Shown here piece after piece: positions 25,299 through 33,820 of a stretch of DNA of 64,000 bases (position 1 is its first letter; the number at the start of each line of letters is the position of its first letter). A program made the position numbers and the translations under genes. Location of the stretch: NCBI GenBank assembly GCA_041725935.1, contig JBGRQD010000005.1, positions 62,001 through 126,000 on the forward strand. The letters run 5' to 3'. The notes under the pieces were generated by a model, which ran no database searches, was not told the origin of the DNA, and worked only from the letters and a program-made list of their open reading frames with translations. This stretch comes from Marivita sp041725935 (GTDB taxonomy: Bacteria; Pseudomonadota; Alphaproteobacteria; Rhodobacterales; Rhodobacteraceae).

Positions 25299-26804
25299 TC
25301 ATTCTCCGCGCGGGAAGCGTTTGCTCTCCTCCAACACGTTCAGATCCATATGGTTGCGCATGAACCGCTCGGACGCGTCGCGCAAGGGCTGGTAATCCCA
25401 CGGATAATAGCCGCCCTGCCGCAATGCCTCGTAAACCACCCAGCGTTTCGCCTGGCTCGCCCGCACGTCCGCATCGAAAAGCGCGAGATCCCAGCGCGCC
25501 TCGGATTTCGCCCGTAGCGTCTGGACGGTTCCCTGATGGTCGGGATGATCCGCAAGATTGGTCAATTCATGCGGGTCCGCCTCAAGATCGAACAGCTGAT
25601 CGGGGTCGAGCGTGCAGCGGTTGTACTTCCACTTCCCATAGCGCAGCGCAACGAGCGGCGCATAAGACGCCTCTGCCGCGTATTCCATCGCCACCGGGCT
25701 TGTCCGCGAAGCGCCCTGTCCCAAAGGCACCAGCGATTCCCCCGTGGTCCAGGGCATCACCTCGTCCATGCTCACCCCGGCCAACGCACACAGCGTCGGG
25801 CAGACGTCGATGGTCGAGACCGGATCGGTCACCAGCCCCGGCGCCATGCCGGGCGCGGAAATCATCAGTGGCACCCGCGCCGAACCTTCGTAGAAACACA
25901 TCTTGAACCACAGCCCGCGCTCGCCCAGCATGTCGCCGTGATCGGACACGAAGACGATGATCGCCTCTTGCCGCGTGTCTTCGAGCACCTGCAGGATCTC
26001 GCCGATCTTGTCGTCCAGATATGAGATATTGGCGAAATAAGCGCGGCGCGATGTGCGGATATGCTCCTCGGTGATGTCAAAGCTGCGCCAGTCATTGGCG
26101 TCGAAGATCCGTTTGGCGTGTGGGTCGTGGTCGGCGTAGGCCATTGCCGGGATCTCGGGCAGCAAATGCTCGCAGTCCTCGTACAAATCCCAATATTTGC
26201 GCCGCGCAACATAAGGATCATGCGGATGCGTAAAACTGGCTGTCAGGCACCACGGGCGGCTGTCCTGCCCCCGTGCGCGTTCGTACAGCGCCAGTTTGGT
26301 CTGGTACGCCACCTCGTCATCATATTCGAGCTGGTTGGTGATCTCGGCCACCCCCGCTCCAGTGACGGACCCCATATTGTGATACCACCAGTCGATCCGC
26401 TCACCGGGCTTGCGGTAATCCGGCGTCCAGCCGAAATCGGCGGGATAGATGTCGGTGGTCAGCCGCGCCTCGAACCCGTGCAGCTGGTCCGGTCCTACGA
26501 AATGCATCTTGCCCGACAGCGCGGTGTAATAGCCCGCCCGCCGCAGATGGTGCGCATAGGTCGGGATCGAGGACGGGAATTCCGCCGCGTTGTCATAGAC
26601 CCCGGTGGCCGAGGGCAATTGGCCCGACATGAACGCCGCCCTGCCCGGCGCGCACAGCGGGCTTGCGGTGTAGGCATTCTTGAACCGGGTGGACCGGGCT
26701 GCGAGTTTCTTGAGGTTGGGCGCATGCAGCCAATCGGCGGGGCCGTCGGGAAACAGCGTCCCGTTCAACTGGTCCACCATCAGAATCAGGATATTCGGTT
26801 GCAT
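25299..26804 (-). CDS. betC: Choline sulfatase
   Basis: A 501-residue arylsulfatase-fold enzyme that hydrolyses choline-O-sulfate to choline and sulfate. The formylglycine motif is SPLCAPGRAAF with Cys51; IDWWYHNMGSV and the C-terminal WVVYEALRQGGYYPWDYQPLRDASERFMRNH are choline-sulfatase traits. The start at 26804 is an ATG whose only ribosome-binding signal (GGGGGTTTT) lies in a hairpin arm. The usual betA/betB/betI genes are not in the window. It follows the MBL gene on the same strand with 74 bases between. Confidence 0.9.
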   Translation of the reverse strand: MQPNILILMVDQLNGTLFPDGPADWLHAPNLKKLAARSTRFKNAYTASPLCAPGRAAFMSGQLPSATGVYDNAAEFPSSIPTYAHHLRRAGYYTALSGKMHFVGPDQLHGFEARLTTDIYPADFGWTPDYRKPGERIDWWYHNMGSVTGAGVAEITNQLEYDDEVAYQTKLALYERARGQDSRPWCLTASFTHPHDPYVARRKYWDLYEDCEHLLPEIPAMAYADHDPHAKRIFDANDWRSFDITEEHIRTSRRAYFANISYLDDKIGEILQVLEDTRQEAIIVFVSDHGDMLGERGLWFKMCFYEGSARVPLMISAPGMAPGLVTDPVSTIDVCPTLCALAGVSMDEVMPWTTGESLVPLGQGASRTSPVAMEYAAEASYAPLVALRYGKWKYNRCTLDPDQLFDLEADPHELTNLADHPDHQGTVQTLRAKSEARWDLALFDADVRASQAKRWVVYEALRQGGYYPWDYQPLRDASERFMRNHMDLNVLEESKRFPRGE

Positions 26805-26806
26805 AA

Positions 26807-26845
26807 AACCCCCAGAGCCACGCGTTTTGCGCGACACTGGGGGTT
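26807..26845 (-). terminator. Hairpin overlapping the betC ribosome-binding site
   Basis: Arms AACCCCCAG (26807-26815) and CTGGGGGTT (26837-26845) pair perfectly over nine bases, with an inner CGCG/CGCG pair. On the minus strand the hairpin starts 33 bases after the MBL stop and is followed by a short T run and the betC ATG. It could terminate, attenuate, or mask the betC ribosome-binding site. Confidence 0.5.
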
Positions 26846-26878
26846 ATTGATTCAACCGTCAATCACGAGAGTTAAGGA

Positions 26879-27826
26879 TCACTCCCACTCCATCTCCTCG
26901 AACACACGACCGGCATTCTTGGTCGCCAGTTCCTCGAACGTGTCGAGATGCGCCCAGTTCGACTGGTCCACGTAAAACGCCCCGGCCAGATCGCCGCCCT
27001 CTTCGAGATGCGCCCCGATCTTGGCGCGCAGGTCCTTGATGTAATCGCTGGTATAGCGCGTCACCTGCGCCATGTTGGTCGGGTGGCCGTGACCGGGGAT
27101 CACATAGGTCGCGTTCAACGCGGTGAACGGGCCGTCGAATGTCTCGATCCAGGCATCCGTGTCGGTTTCAGCAAAGATCGGCGGCATGCGTTCGTGAAAC
27201 GCGATATCACCCGCGATGACGATGTCCCATTCGGGGATCCAGACCTGTACATCGCCCGGATCATGCGCCGGACCCAGATGCAGCGCGTGGATCGTCACAC
27301 CCCCCATCTCGATGATGTGCTCGTCGTCAAAGCTGAGGTTCGGCACCACGACCTCGGTTCCCTCGGCGCGGTCGCGATTGTAGCCCTGCATGCCTTGCAG
27401 GATGAAATCGCCATCCGCCTCGATCACCGCGATGGCATCGGCATGGGCAAGGATATCCACGCCTTGCGCCGCCCAATAGGAATTGCCGAGAATCGCGTGC
27501 CCCTGCCCGTTCTCGTTGATCACCAGCTTCACAGGCTGGTCGGTCACCGCCTTGATCTCGTCATGGAGCGCTGCGGCCAGACGGGCCGAAGCACCGCCAT
27601 TGATCACCACAACCCCGTCGCCAGTGACGATAAAGCTGAGGTTGTTGTTATGGCCCGCGTTTTCATAGGTGGGCGGCGCGGTGGCACCGATGGCCGAGAA
27701 GACATGCGGAATCACCTCGACCGGTTTGTCGTAAAGCTCGGATTGCGGGTACTTGTCGGCGATGTCCTCGCTGGCCATGGCGGCGGTCGCGGTCAGGCTG
27801 GCGGCGATGAGATGGGTCAAACGCAT
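26879..27826 (-). CDS. MBL-fold protein with degenerate metal motif, exported
   Basis: A 315-residue protein with a signal peptide (MRLTHLIAASLTATAAMA) and a metallo-beta-lactamase fold: LSFIVTGDGVVVINGG, LVINENGQGHAILGNSYW, HLGPAHDPGDVQVWIP, IVIAGDIAFHERMPP, VIPGHGHP. In the place of HxHxDH it reads E-N-G-Q-G-H (105-110), so only the last His remains, while His188, Asp207 and His246 are kept. It may bind a single metal ion or act in binding rather than catalysis. The start at 27826 has GGAGGAGACC upstream. Divergent from the SDR-kynA-kynU genes. Confidence 0.8.
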   Translation of the reverse strand: MRLTHLIAASLTATAAMASEDIADKYPQSELYDKPVEVIPHVFSAIGATAPPTYENAGHNNNLSFIVTGDGVVVINGGASARLAAALHDEIKAVTDQPVKLVINENGQGHAILGNSYWAAQGVDILAHADAIAVIEADGDFILQGMQGYNRDRAEGTEVVVPNLSFDDEHIIEMGGVTIHALHLGPAHDPGDVQVWIPEWDIVIAGDIAFHERMPPIFAETDTDAWIETFDGPFTALNATYVIPGHGHPTNMAQVTRYTSDYIKDLRAKIGAHLEEGGDLAGAFYVDQSNWAHLDTFEELATKNAGRVFEEMEWE

Positions 27827-27859
27827 GGGTGGTCTCCTCCTGTTGGCGTCACATTCACG

Positions 27860-27880
27860 AATGCGAATAAGAATTGCAAT
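27860..27880. promoter_or_regulatory. Possible iron-type (Fur/Mur/Irr-like) dyad
   Basis: A 21-base AT-rich partial dyad with outer AATGC and GCAAT parts, in the divergent region between the MBL gene and the SDR gene. It resembles alphaproteobacterial Fur/Mur/Irr boxes only loosely and is a few bases shorter than the usual motif. Confidence 0.25.
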
Positions 27881-27953
27881 CCCTTTCCGGTGACCCGTCT
27901 TGCCACTGGCGACCACTCGGGTACGGTCACGACGACAGGACCGGGAGGACGAC

Positions 27954-28709
27954 ATGACACTGGCAGGCAAACACGCGCTGATCACCGGGGGCGGCACCGG
28001 CATTGGTATTGCCATTGCGGTTGCGCTCCGCGAGGCAGGCGCAGAGGTGACGATCACAGGCCGTCGCGCCGAGGTGCTGGAGTCTGCGGCCAAAGCCCAC
28101 GGCCTGCATGCACTGGTGATGGATGTGCAGGACGAATCCTCTGTCATCGACGGCATCGCACAAGCGGTCGAGGCGCGCGGCCCGATCCAGATCTGCGTGC
28201 CCAACGCCGGGATCGCCGAAGGACGCGCGCTGCACAAGATGGACATGGACTTCTGGCGCAACATGATGGCCACCAACCTCGATGGCACGTTCCTGACGAT
28301 CCGCGAGAGCTTCAAATCCATGCACCAGACCGACTGGGGCCGCGTCATCGCCATCAGCTCCATCGCCGGGCTGCGCGGCCTCAAGGGCGCGCCCTGTTAC
28401 AGCGCCTCGAAACACGCGGTGATCGGACTGATCCGCGGGCTGGCCGCCGACTACCTCGGCAAGCCCTACACGTTCAACGCGATCTGCCCGGCCTATGTGG
28501 ACACGGATATCGTCCCGCAGAACATCGAGCGCATCATGGCCCGCACCGGCGTGAATGAAGACGAGGCGCGCGCGGTCATGGTCGGGGCCAACCCGCATGG
28601 CCGCCTGATCACCCCCGAGGAAGTGGCCGAATCCGCGCTCTGGCTCTGTTCCCCAAAATCCGGCAGCGTGAACGGTCAGGCCATCCAGATCGCCGGGGGC
28701 GAGTTTTGA
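27954..28709 (+). CDS. SDR family oxidoreductase
   Basis: A 251-residue short-chain dehydrogenase: cofactor motif TGGGTGIG, NAG-like motif (PNAGIAEGR), catalytic Ser-Tyr-Lys in ISSIAG and CYSASKHA. The C-terminus GSVNGQAIQIAGGEF is typical of 3-hydroxyacyl or 3-oxoacyl reductases. The start at 27954 follows GGGAGGACGAC. Its stop overlaps the start of kynA (TTGA), so it is co-transcribed with tryptophan degradation genes; its substrate is unknown. Confidence 0.87.
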   Translation: MTLAGKHALITGGGTGIGIAIAVALREAGAEVTITGRRAEVLESAAKAHGLHALVMDVQDESSVIDGIAQAVEARGPIQICVPNAGIAEGRALHKMDMDFWRNMMATNLDGTFLTIRESFKSMHQTDWGRVIAISSIAGLRGLKGAPCYSASKHAVIGLIRGLAADYLGKPYTFNAICPAYVDTDIVPQNIERIMARTGVNEDEARAVMVGANPHGRLITPEEVAESALWLCSPKSGSVNGQAIQIAGGEF

Positions 28710-29539
28710 CCGATCCTTACAATCCCGCCCGCGACGGAGCGCAGATGTCGTTTGACGGGCGCATGTCCTATACCGACTACCTTGGCCTTGACGCCGTTCT
28801 GGACGCCCAGCACCCGCTGAGCACCGCGCATGACGAATTGCTCTTCATCGTGCAGCACCAGACCTCGGAATTATGGATGCGGCTTGCCCTGCACGAATTG
28901 CACGCCGCCCGCGACACGCTGCACGCGCAGGACACCCGCCCCGCGTTCAAGCTGCTGTCGCGCGTGTCGCGCATTTTTGAGCAGCTCAATTCCGCGTGGG
29001 ACGTGCTGCGCACCATGACGCCCAGCGATTACACTACCTTCCGCGAAGCTTTGGGCCAAAGCTCTGGCTTCCAGTCGGCGCAGTACCGCGAGATCGAATT
29101 CCTGCTGGGCAACCGCAACGTGTCGATGATCAAACCGCACGCGCACCGGCCCGATCTGGAAACGCGCCTGCTCGCCGAACTGGACAAACCGTCGCTCTAC
29201 GATTGCGCGCTGGCGCGGCTGGCACAAGCCGTGCCCCTGCCCGAGGCCGCACTGACCCGTGACAGGACCAAGCCGCACCAACCGGACGAGACCGTGCAGG
29301 CCGCTTGGGCCGAGGTGTACCGCGACCCGGCACAGCACTGGGATCTCTACGAACTGGCGGAAAAGCTGGTCGATCTAGAAGACTACTTCCGCCGCTGGCG
29401 CTTCAATCACGTCACCACGGTCGAACGGGTGATCGGTCTGAAACGCGGCACCGGGGGGACAGGCGGCGTGTCCTATCTCAAGCGTATGCTCGAGGTTGAG
29501 CTTTTCCCCGATCTCTGGCACCTGCGGACCAAACTCTAA
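28706..29539 (+). CDS. kynA: Tryptophan 2,3-dioxygenase
   Basis: A 277-residue haem enzyme that opens the indole ring of tryptophan to N-formylkynurenine. Signatures: MSYTDYLGLDAVLDAQHPLS, HDELLFIVQHQTSELWMRL, SGFQSAQYREIEFLLGNR and RWRFNHVTTVERVIGLKRGTGGTGGVSYLKRML. The start is taken as TTG at 28706, overlapping the SDR stop, because related proteins keep the DPYNPARDGAQ stretch; the first ATG is at 28745. Followed after 19 bases by kynU. Confidence 0.93.
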   Translation: MTDPYNPARDGAQMSFDGRMSYTDYLGLDAVLDAQHPLSTAHDELLFIVQHQTSELWMRLALHELHAARDTLHAQDTRPAFKLLSRVSRIFEQLNSAWDVLRTMTPSDYTTFREALGQSSGFQSAQYREIEFLLGNRNVSMIKPHAHRPDLETRLLAELDKPSLYDCALARLAQAVPLPEAALTRDRTKPHQPDETVQAAWAEVYRDPAQHWDLYELAEKLVDLEDYFRRWRFNHVTTVERVIGLKRGTGGTGGVSYLKRMLEVELFPDLWHLRTKL

Positions 29540-29558
29540 GACCCCGGAAAGGGACGAC

Positions 29559-30752
29559 ATGACCGATTTCACCGCCACCCGCGCCGCGTTTCATCTGCCC
29601 GAAGGCATGATCTATCTCGACGGCAACTCTCTGGGGCCATTGCCGAAATCCGCCGCCGCCCGCGTGGCGCAAACGATGACAGCCGAATGGGGCGATCACC
29701 TGATCACCGGCTGGAACGCCTGCGGCTGGATGGACATGCCCGCTCGGCTGGGTGACCGGATCGGACGTCTGATCGGCGCGGAACCGGGCCATGTGGTGGT
29801 CGGCGACACGCTGTCGATCAAGGTGTTTCAGGCGCTCGCCGCGGCGTTGAAGCTGAACCCGGACCGGCGTGTGATCCTGTCGGACACCGGCAATTTTCCG
29901 TCCGACCTGTACATGGCCGAAGGGCTGATTTCCCTGCTGGGTCCAGACTACGAACTGCGCCTCGTCGCCCCCGAAGAGGTCGAGGCTGCCATCACCGACG
30001 ACATCGCCGTGACCCTGATCACCGAGGTGGATTACCGCACGGGACGCAAGCACGATATGGCGTCGCTGACCGCCAAAGCACATGAACAGGGCGTCGTAAC
30101 CGTCTGGGATCTGGCGCATTCCGCTGGGGCGCTGCCGGTCGATATGGTGGGGGCCAAGGCCGATTTCGCCGTCGGCTGCACCTACAAGTACCTCAACGGC
30201 GGCCCCGGCGCGCCTGCCTTCATCTATGTCGCGCCCCGCCATGCCGACACTGCGCTGCCCGCGCTTTCGGGCTGGCTGGGCCATGACAGCCCCTTTGCCT
30301 TTGATCTGGGCTACACCCCCGGCGCGGGCATTGCCCGCATGCGGGTCGGCACGCCGCCCATCGTGCAGATGGCAGCACTCGATGCGGCGTTGGACGCGTG
30401 GGACGATGTGGACATGGCGGACCTGCGCGCACGGTCCATCGAACTGTCCGACCGCTTCATCTTGGGGGTCGAGGCGACCTGCTCCGACCTGACCCTGGCA
30501 AGCCCGCGAGATGGAACGCAACGCGGATCGCAGGTCAGTTTCCGCTTTGCCGAAGGCTACGCTGCGATACAGGCGCTGATTGCGCACAAGGTGATCGGGG
30601 ATTTCCGCGCACCGGATATCATGCGCTTCGGGTTCACACCGCTGTATATCGACGAGAGTGACGTGGATGCAGCCGTCGACATCCTCGGGCGGATCATGCG
30701 CGACCGTCTCTGGGACACACCCGAATTCAGACAGCGCAAAGCGGTGACATAG
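29559..30752 (+). CDS. kynU: Kynureninase
   Basis: A 397-residue PLP enzyme that cleaves kynurenine to anthranilate and alanine. Visible motifs: MIYLDGNSLGPLP, NFPSDLYMAEGL, WDLAHSAGALPVD and the PLP-lysine region VGCTYKYLNGGPG. The start has GGAAAGGGACGAC upstream. Kynurenine formamidase, the step between KynA and KynU, is not encoded in the window. Confidence 0.94.
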   Translation: MTDFTATRAAFHLPEGMIYLDGNSLGPLPKSAAARVAQTMTAEWGDHLITGWNACGWMDMPARLGDRIGRLIGAEPGHVVVGDTLSIKVFQALAAALKLNPDRRVILSDTGNFPSDLYMAEGLISLLGPDYELRLVAPEEVEAAITDDIAVTLITEVDYRTGRKHDMASLTAKAHEQGVVTVWDLAHSAGALPVDMVGAKADFAVGCTYKYLNGGPGAPAFIYVAPRHADTALPALSGWLGHDSPFAFDLGYTPGAGIARMRVGTPPIVQMAALDAALDAWDDVDMADLRARSIELSDRFILGVEATCSDLTLASPRDGTQRGSQVSFRFAEGYAAIQALIAHKVIGDFRAPDIMRFGFTPLYIDESDVDAAVDILGRIMRDRLWDTPEFRQRKAVT

Positions 30753-30759
30753 GCGAGCG

Positions 30760-30800
30760 AGTCTCCGTCAACGGAGACTTACAACGCGTTAACGCGTTGT
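30760..30800. terminator. Tandem hairpins between convergent kynU and the C26 amidase gene
   Basis: First hairpin: arms AGTCTCCG (30760-30767) and CGGAGACT (30772-30779) with a 4-base loop. Second: a perfect 20-base palindrome ACAACGCGTTAACGCGTTGT at 30781-30800, which is also the last coding part of the amidase gene. There is no strong T tract. Their place between convergent genes suggests bidirectional termination. Confidence 0.5.
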
Positions 30801-31561
30801 CCGCCCACGACCTTTCCCTGTGTCCACGCCCGCACCGCATCGCCGAACGCCTGAAACAACGGGCGCGACACCGGGTCATTCGAGGCGTCCCATTCCGGGT
30901 GCCATTGGACAGACAGGGTAAAGCCCGGTGCATCCTTGATAAAGGTCGCCTCGGGCGTACCATCGGGCGCATGCCCCTCGATGACGATGCGCGCGCCGGG
31001 GGTCTTGATCCCCTGCCCGTGCAGCGTGTTGGTCATCACCTCGGCCGCGCCGAACAGGCGGTGGAACACGCCACCCTCCTGCAGGGTCACGGCATGGCGC
31101 AGCGCAAACTTTTCCTCCAGCGTACCTTCGGGCGGCATCCGGTGGTTCATCCGCCCCGGCAGGTCGCGAATCTCGGGATGCAGCGTGCCGCCCATCGCCA
31201 CGTTGACCTCCTGAAAGCCACGACAGATGCCCAGAAACGGCTGCCCGCGTTCGACACAGGCCCGCACCAGCGGCAGGGTGATCGCGTCGCGTGCGCGGTC
31301 GAACGCGCCATGCGCTTCGGTCTCGGCCTCGCCATATTCCTCGGGATGCACATTGGGCCGTCCGCCGGTCAGCAGGAACCCGTCGCACACCTCAAGCAGT
31401 TCGTTGACCGACAGGAACCGTGGATCGGCCGGTACCAGCATCGGCATGCAGTCCGACACCTGCGCGATCGCCTCCGAATTCATCGAACCGCCCGCATGCG
31501 CGGGGTACTGATCGTTGATCAGGTGCTGGTTGCCGATGATGCCGACGACGGGCCGCGCCAT
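30779..31561 (-). CDS. Class I glutamine amidotransferase-like hydrolase (C26, PuuD-like)
   Basis: A 260-residue gamma-glutamyl hydrolase of the peptidase C26 family. The nucleophile is Cys113 in PFLGICRGFQEVNVAMGG; the His and Glu of SVQWHPEWD complete the triad. PuuD relatives hydrolyse gamma-glutamyl-GABA in putrescine breakdown; glutathione-type substrates are also possible. It is the last gene of the suf operon run, 12 bases after the GlcG-like gene. Ends in tandem hairpins shared with kynU. Confidence 0.85.
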   Translation of the reverse strand: MARPVVGIIGNQHLINDQYPAHAGGSMNSEAIAQVSDCMPMLVPADPRFLSVNELLEVCDGFLLTGGRPNVHPEEYGEAETEAHGAFDRARDAITLPLVRACVERGQPFLGICRGFQEVNVAMGGTLHPEIRDLPGRMNHRMPPEGTLEEKFALRHAVTLQEGGVFHRLFGAAEVMTNTLHGQGIKTPGARIVIEGHAPDGTPEATFIKDAPGFTLSVQWHPEWDASNDPVSRPLFQAFGDAVRAWTQGKVVGGQRVNAL

Positions 31562-31573
31562 AGCGAAGTATCC

Positions 31574-32002
31574 TTATATTTCCGCAGTCAGACCCACGGA
31601 TTCGATCCCCGCCTTGGCAGCGGCCGCATCATTGTCCGATGTATCACCAGTCACGCCAACCGCGCCCAGAACGACGCCCTTGGCATCGCGCACCAGCACG
31701 CCGCCCGGCACCGGGACCATCTGGCCGCCAAGGGCCGCGCCTGCAGCCGTGATGAAATAACCCTGTTCTTCCGCCCGTTTTTTCTGCGCCGTGCCCGCCA
31801 TGCCCAGCATGACCGATCCATAGGCCTTGGCATGGGCAATCTGGAACCGACCGGGGCTGGCCCCGTCCTCGCGCTCGAACGCCTGCACGTTTCCACCCGC
31901 GTCCAGAACGATCACGGAAAGCGGTTTCATCTCTGCTGCGCGCCCTGCTTCAAGCGTCTTGCGGATGATGGTGCGCGCGCGGCGCAAGGATAGGCTTGCC
32001 AT
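31574..32002 (-). CDS. GlcG/HbpS family (DUF336) protein
   Basis: A 142-residue protein of the GlcG/HbpS family (SLRRARTIIRKTLEAGRA, PLSVIVLDAGGNVQAFEREDGAS, AYGSVMLGM, PGGVLVRDAKGVVLGAVGVTGD). Streptomyces HbpS binds haem and iron and helps sense redox stress; GlcG is of unknown role. It lacks the signal peptide of HbpS. It lies 14 bases after sufS, so a link with iron or haem handling fits its place in the Fe-S operon. Confidence 0.85.
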   Translation of the reverse strand: MASLSLRRARTIIRKTLEAGRAAEMKPLSVIVLDAGGNVQAFEREDGASPGRFQIAHAKAYGSVMLGMAGTAQKKRAEEQGYFITAAGAALGGQMVPVPGGVLVRDAKGVVLGAVGVTGDTSDNDAAAAKAGIESVGLTAEI

Positions 32003-32016
32003 GGTGTTCCCCCCGT

Positions 32017-33237
32017 TCAGGCAAAAAGATCATGCGCAAGTTCAAGCGCATCCACCAGTTTGTCCACTTCTTCTTCGGTATTGTACAATCCAAAAGACGC
32101 GCGACAGGTTGCAGTCAGGCCCATATGATCCATCAACGGTCCTGTGCAATGCTGCCCCGCGCGCACCGCGACACCCTTTTTATCAAGGATGGTCGAGATG
32201 TCATGCGCATGCGCCGCGCCATCCAGCGTGAAACTGAAGATCGCCGCTTTGTCAGGCGTTGTGCCCTGCACTTGCAGCCAATTCAGGCCATCCAGACGCG
32301 AGCGGGCATAATCGCGCAGCTTGGTTTCATGCGCAGCGATGTTCGCCATCCCCAGCCCCATCATGTAATCCAGCGCCACGCCAAGGCCGATTTGCTGCAC
32401 GATGCCGGGTGTGCCCGCCTCGAACATCATCGGCGCGTCGTTCCAGAGCACCTCGTCCTTGTGGACCTCGCGGATCATGTCGCCACCGCCAAGGAAGGGC
32501 TGCATCTCGGCCATCCGCTGCTTGCGCATGTAGATCGCCCCCGAGCCCGACGGACCATAAAGCTTGTGTCCGGTGATGGCGTAGAAATCACAGCCGATCT
32601 CTTCGACATTCACCGGCATATGCACCGCCGCCTGTGACCCGTCGATCAGCGTCGCAATGCCCCGCTCCCGTGCCGCGGCACAGATGGTCTTCACATCAAC
32701 AACGGTCCCCAACACGTTGGAAAGATGCGTCACCGCAACCAGCCTGGTCTTCGGCCCCATCGCGTCGATCACGGCTTGCGGATCAAGATAGCCGGTGCTG
32801 TCCACATCCACCCATTTGATCACCACGCCCTGCCGTTCGCGCAGGAAGTGCCAGGGCACGATATTGGCATGATGTTCCATCACCGACAGGATGATCTCGT
32901 CCCCGGCCTGCAGGTTGGGCATCGCCCAGCCATACGCCACGGTATTGATCCCCATTGTGGTGCCGGTGTTCATGACGATCTCGTCTTCGTCCTTCACACC
33001 GAGGAATTTTGCGATCACACCACGCGTGCTTTCGTATTTCTCGGTCGCGAGGTTCGACAGGTAATGCAGCCCGCGATGCACGTTGGCGTATTCCTCGGAA
33101 TAGGCCCGCGTGATCGCGTCGATCACCACCTGCGGTTTCTGCGCGCTGGCGCCGTTGTCGAGATAGACCAACGGCTTGCCGTTCACCTCGCGCGACAGGA
33201 TCGGAAAATCACGGCGAATTTCGGTGACGTCATACAT
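32017..33237 (-). CDS. sufS: Cysteine desulfurase SufS
   Basis: A 406-residue group II cysteine desulfurase that supplies sulfur for Fe-S assembly. Motifs: YLDNGASAQKPQ, NVHRGLHYLSNLAT, the PLP-lysine in AITGHKLYGPSGSG and the catalytic Cys loop RAGQHCTGPLM. The start overlaps the preceding YIP1-like gene by eight bases, with GGAGGAATTCC as ribosome-binding site. No sufE or sufU partner is present in the window. Confidence 0.95.
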   Translation of the reverse strand: MYDVTEIRRDFPILSREVNGKPLVYLDNGASAQKPQVVIDAITRAYSEEYANVHRGLHYLSNLATEKYESTRGVIAKFLGVKDEDEIVMNTGTTMGINTVAYGWAMPNLQAGDEIILSVMEHHANIVPWHFLRERQGVVIKWVDVDSTGYLDPQAVIDAMGPKTRLVAVTHLSNVLGTVVDVKTICAAARERGIATLIDGSQAAVHMPVNVEEIGCDFYAITGHKLYGPSGSGAIYMRKQRMAEMQPFLGGGDMIREVHKDEVLWNDAPMMFEAGTPGIVQQIGLGVALDYMMGLGMANIAAHETKLRDYARSRLDGLNWLQVQGTTPDKAAIFSFTLDGAAHAHDISTILDKKGVAVRAGQHCTGPLMDHMGLTATCRASFGLYNTEEEVDKLVDALELAHDLFA

Positions 33238-33820
33238 ATCCAGGAATTCCTCCGGTCTGGACGCCGAGAAGGCTGAAGATCAGGCTCAGTCCCAGCATCA
33301 TGCCCACTACGGCCAGCAACAAGACCAACCCTGCCCGCAGCAGGCCCCCGGTCTCGTGGGCCACATCAATGAAGTTAACGAAGATCCAGATGCCCACCAC
33401 CGATGCGGCACTGATCAGAACCCTCGACAGGAACAGGCTGATCGGACCGACAAGGGCCACCACCGCCTGCATCAGAAAACGCAAGGCCTGCAACCAGATC
33501 ACGAGGATAGCGATCTGCGCATAGCTGGCCTGCCCACCCAGTGGCCGGCCACACAGCGTGACCGCGACGATCAGCGCCGCCACCGACACCGCCAGCATCG
33601 CGCCGAACACGGTCGGATTGCCCAGAACCGCGCCGAACAGATCATCCGCTGGCATGAGCATCAGCGACACCGTGAACATCAGCGTGTTCAGAACGATCAC
33701 CAGCGCGAAGGCCAGCCCAAGCACCTGCGTCGACAGGTTCATGGCGATAAGCAGCCGCGCCACATCCCGCGGGGCCGTTACCGTGTTCACGGCCAGCCTG
33801 AAAAATCCCGCAATCGTCAC
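33230..33820 (-). CDS. YIP1-like membrane protein (second of pair)
   Basis: A 196-residue membrane protein with about five hydrophobic segments (e.g. VLGLAFALVIVLNTLMFTVSLML, LVLLLAVVGMMLGLSLIFSLL). It resembles the YIP1 family. The GTG start at 33820 lies in the stop codon region (GTGA) of the preceding YIP1-like gene, so the pair is translationally coupled; a longer frame is ignored. It overlaps sufS by eight bases. Its place inside the suf operon suggests, but does not prove, a link with Fe-S assembly at the membrane. Confidence 0.75.
   Translation of the reverse strand: MTIAGFFRLAVNTVTAPRDVARLLIAMNLSTQVLGLAFALVIVLNTLMFTVSLMLMPADDLFGAVLGNPTVFGAMLAVSVAALIVAVTLCGRPLGGQASYAQIAILVIWLQALRFLMQAVVALVGPISLFLSRVLISAASVVGIWIFVNFIDVAHETGGLLRAGLVLLLAVVGMMLGLSLIFSLLGVQTGGIPGYV

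Noticed and set aside
26879..27826. MBL gene as a pseudogene
   Set aside because: The reading frame is full length with signal peptide and conserved later motifs; only the first metal cluster differs.
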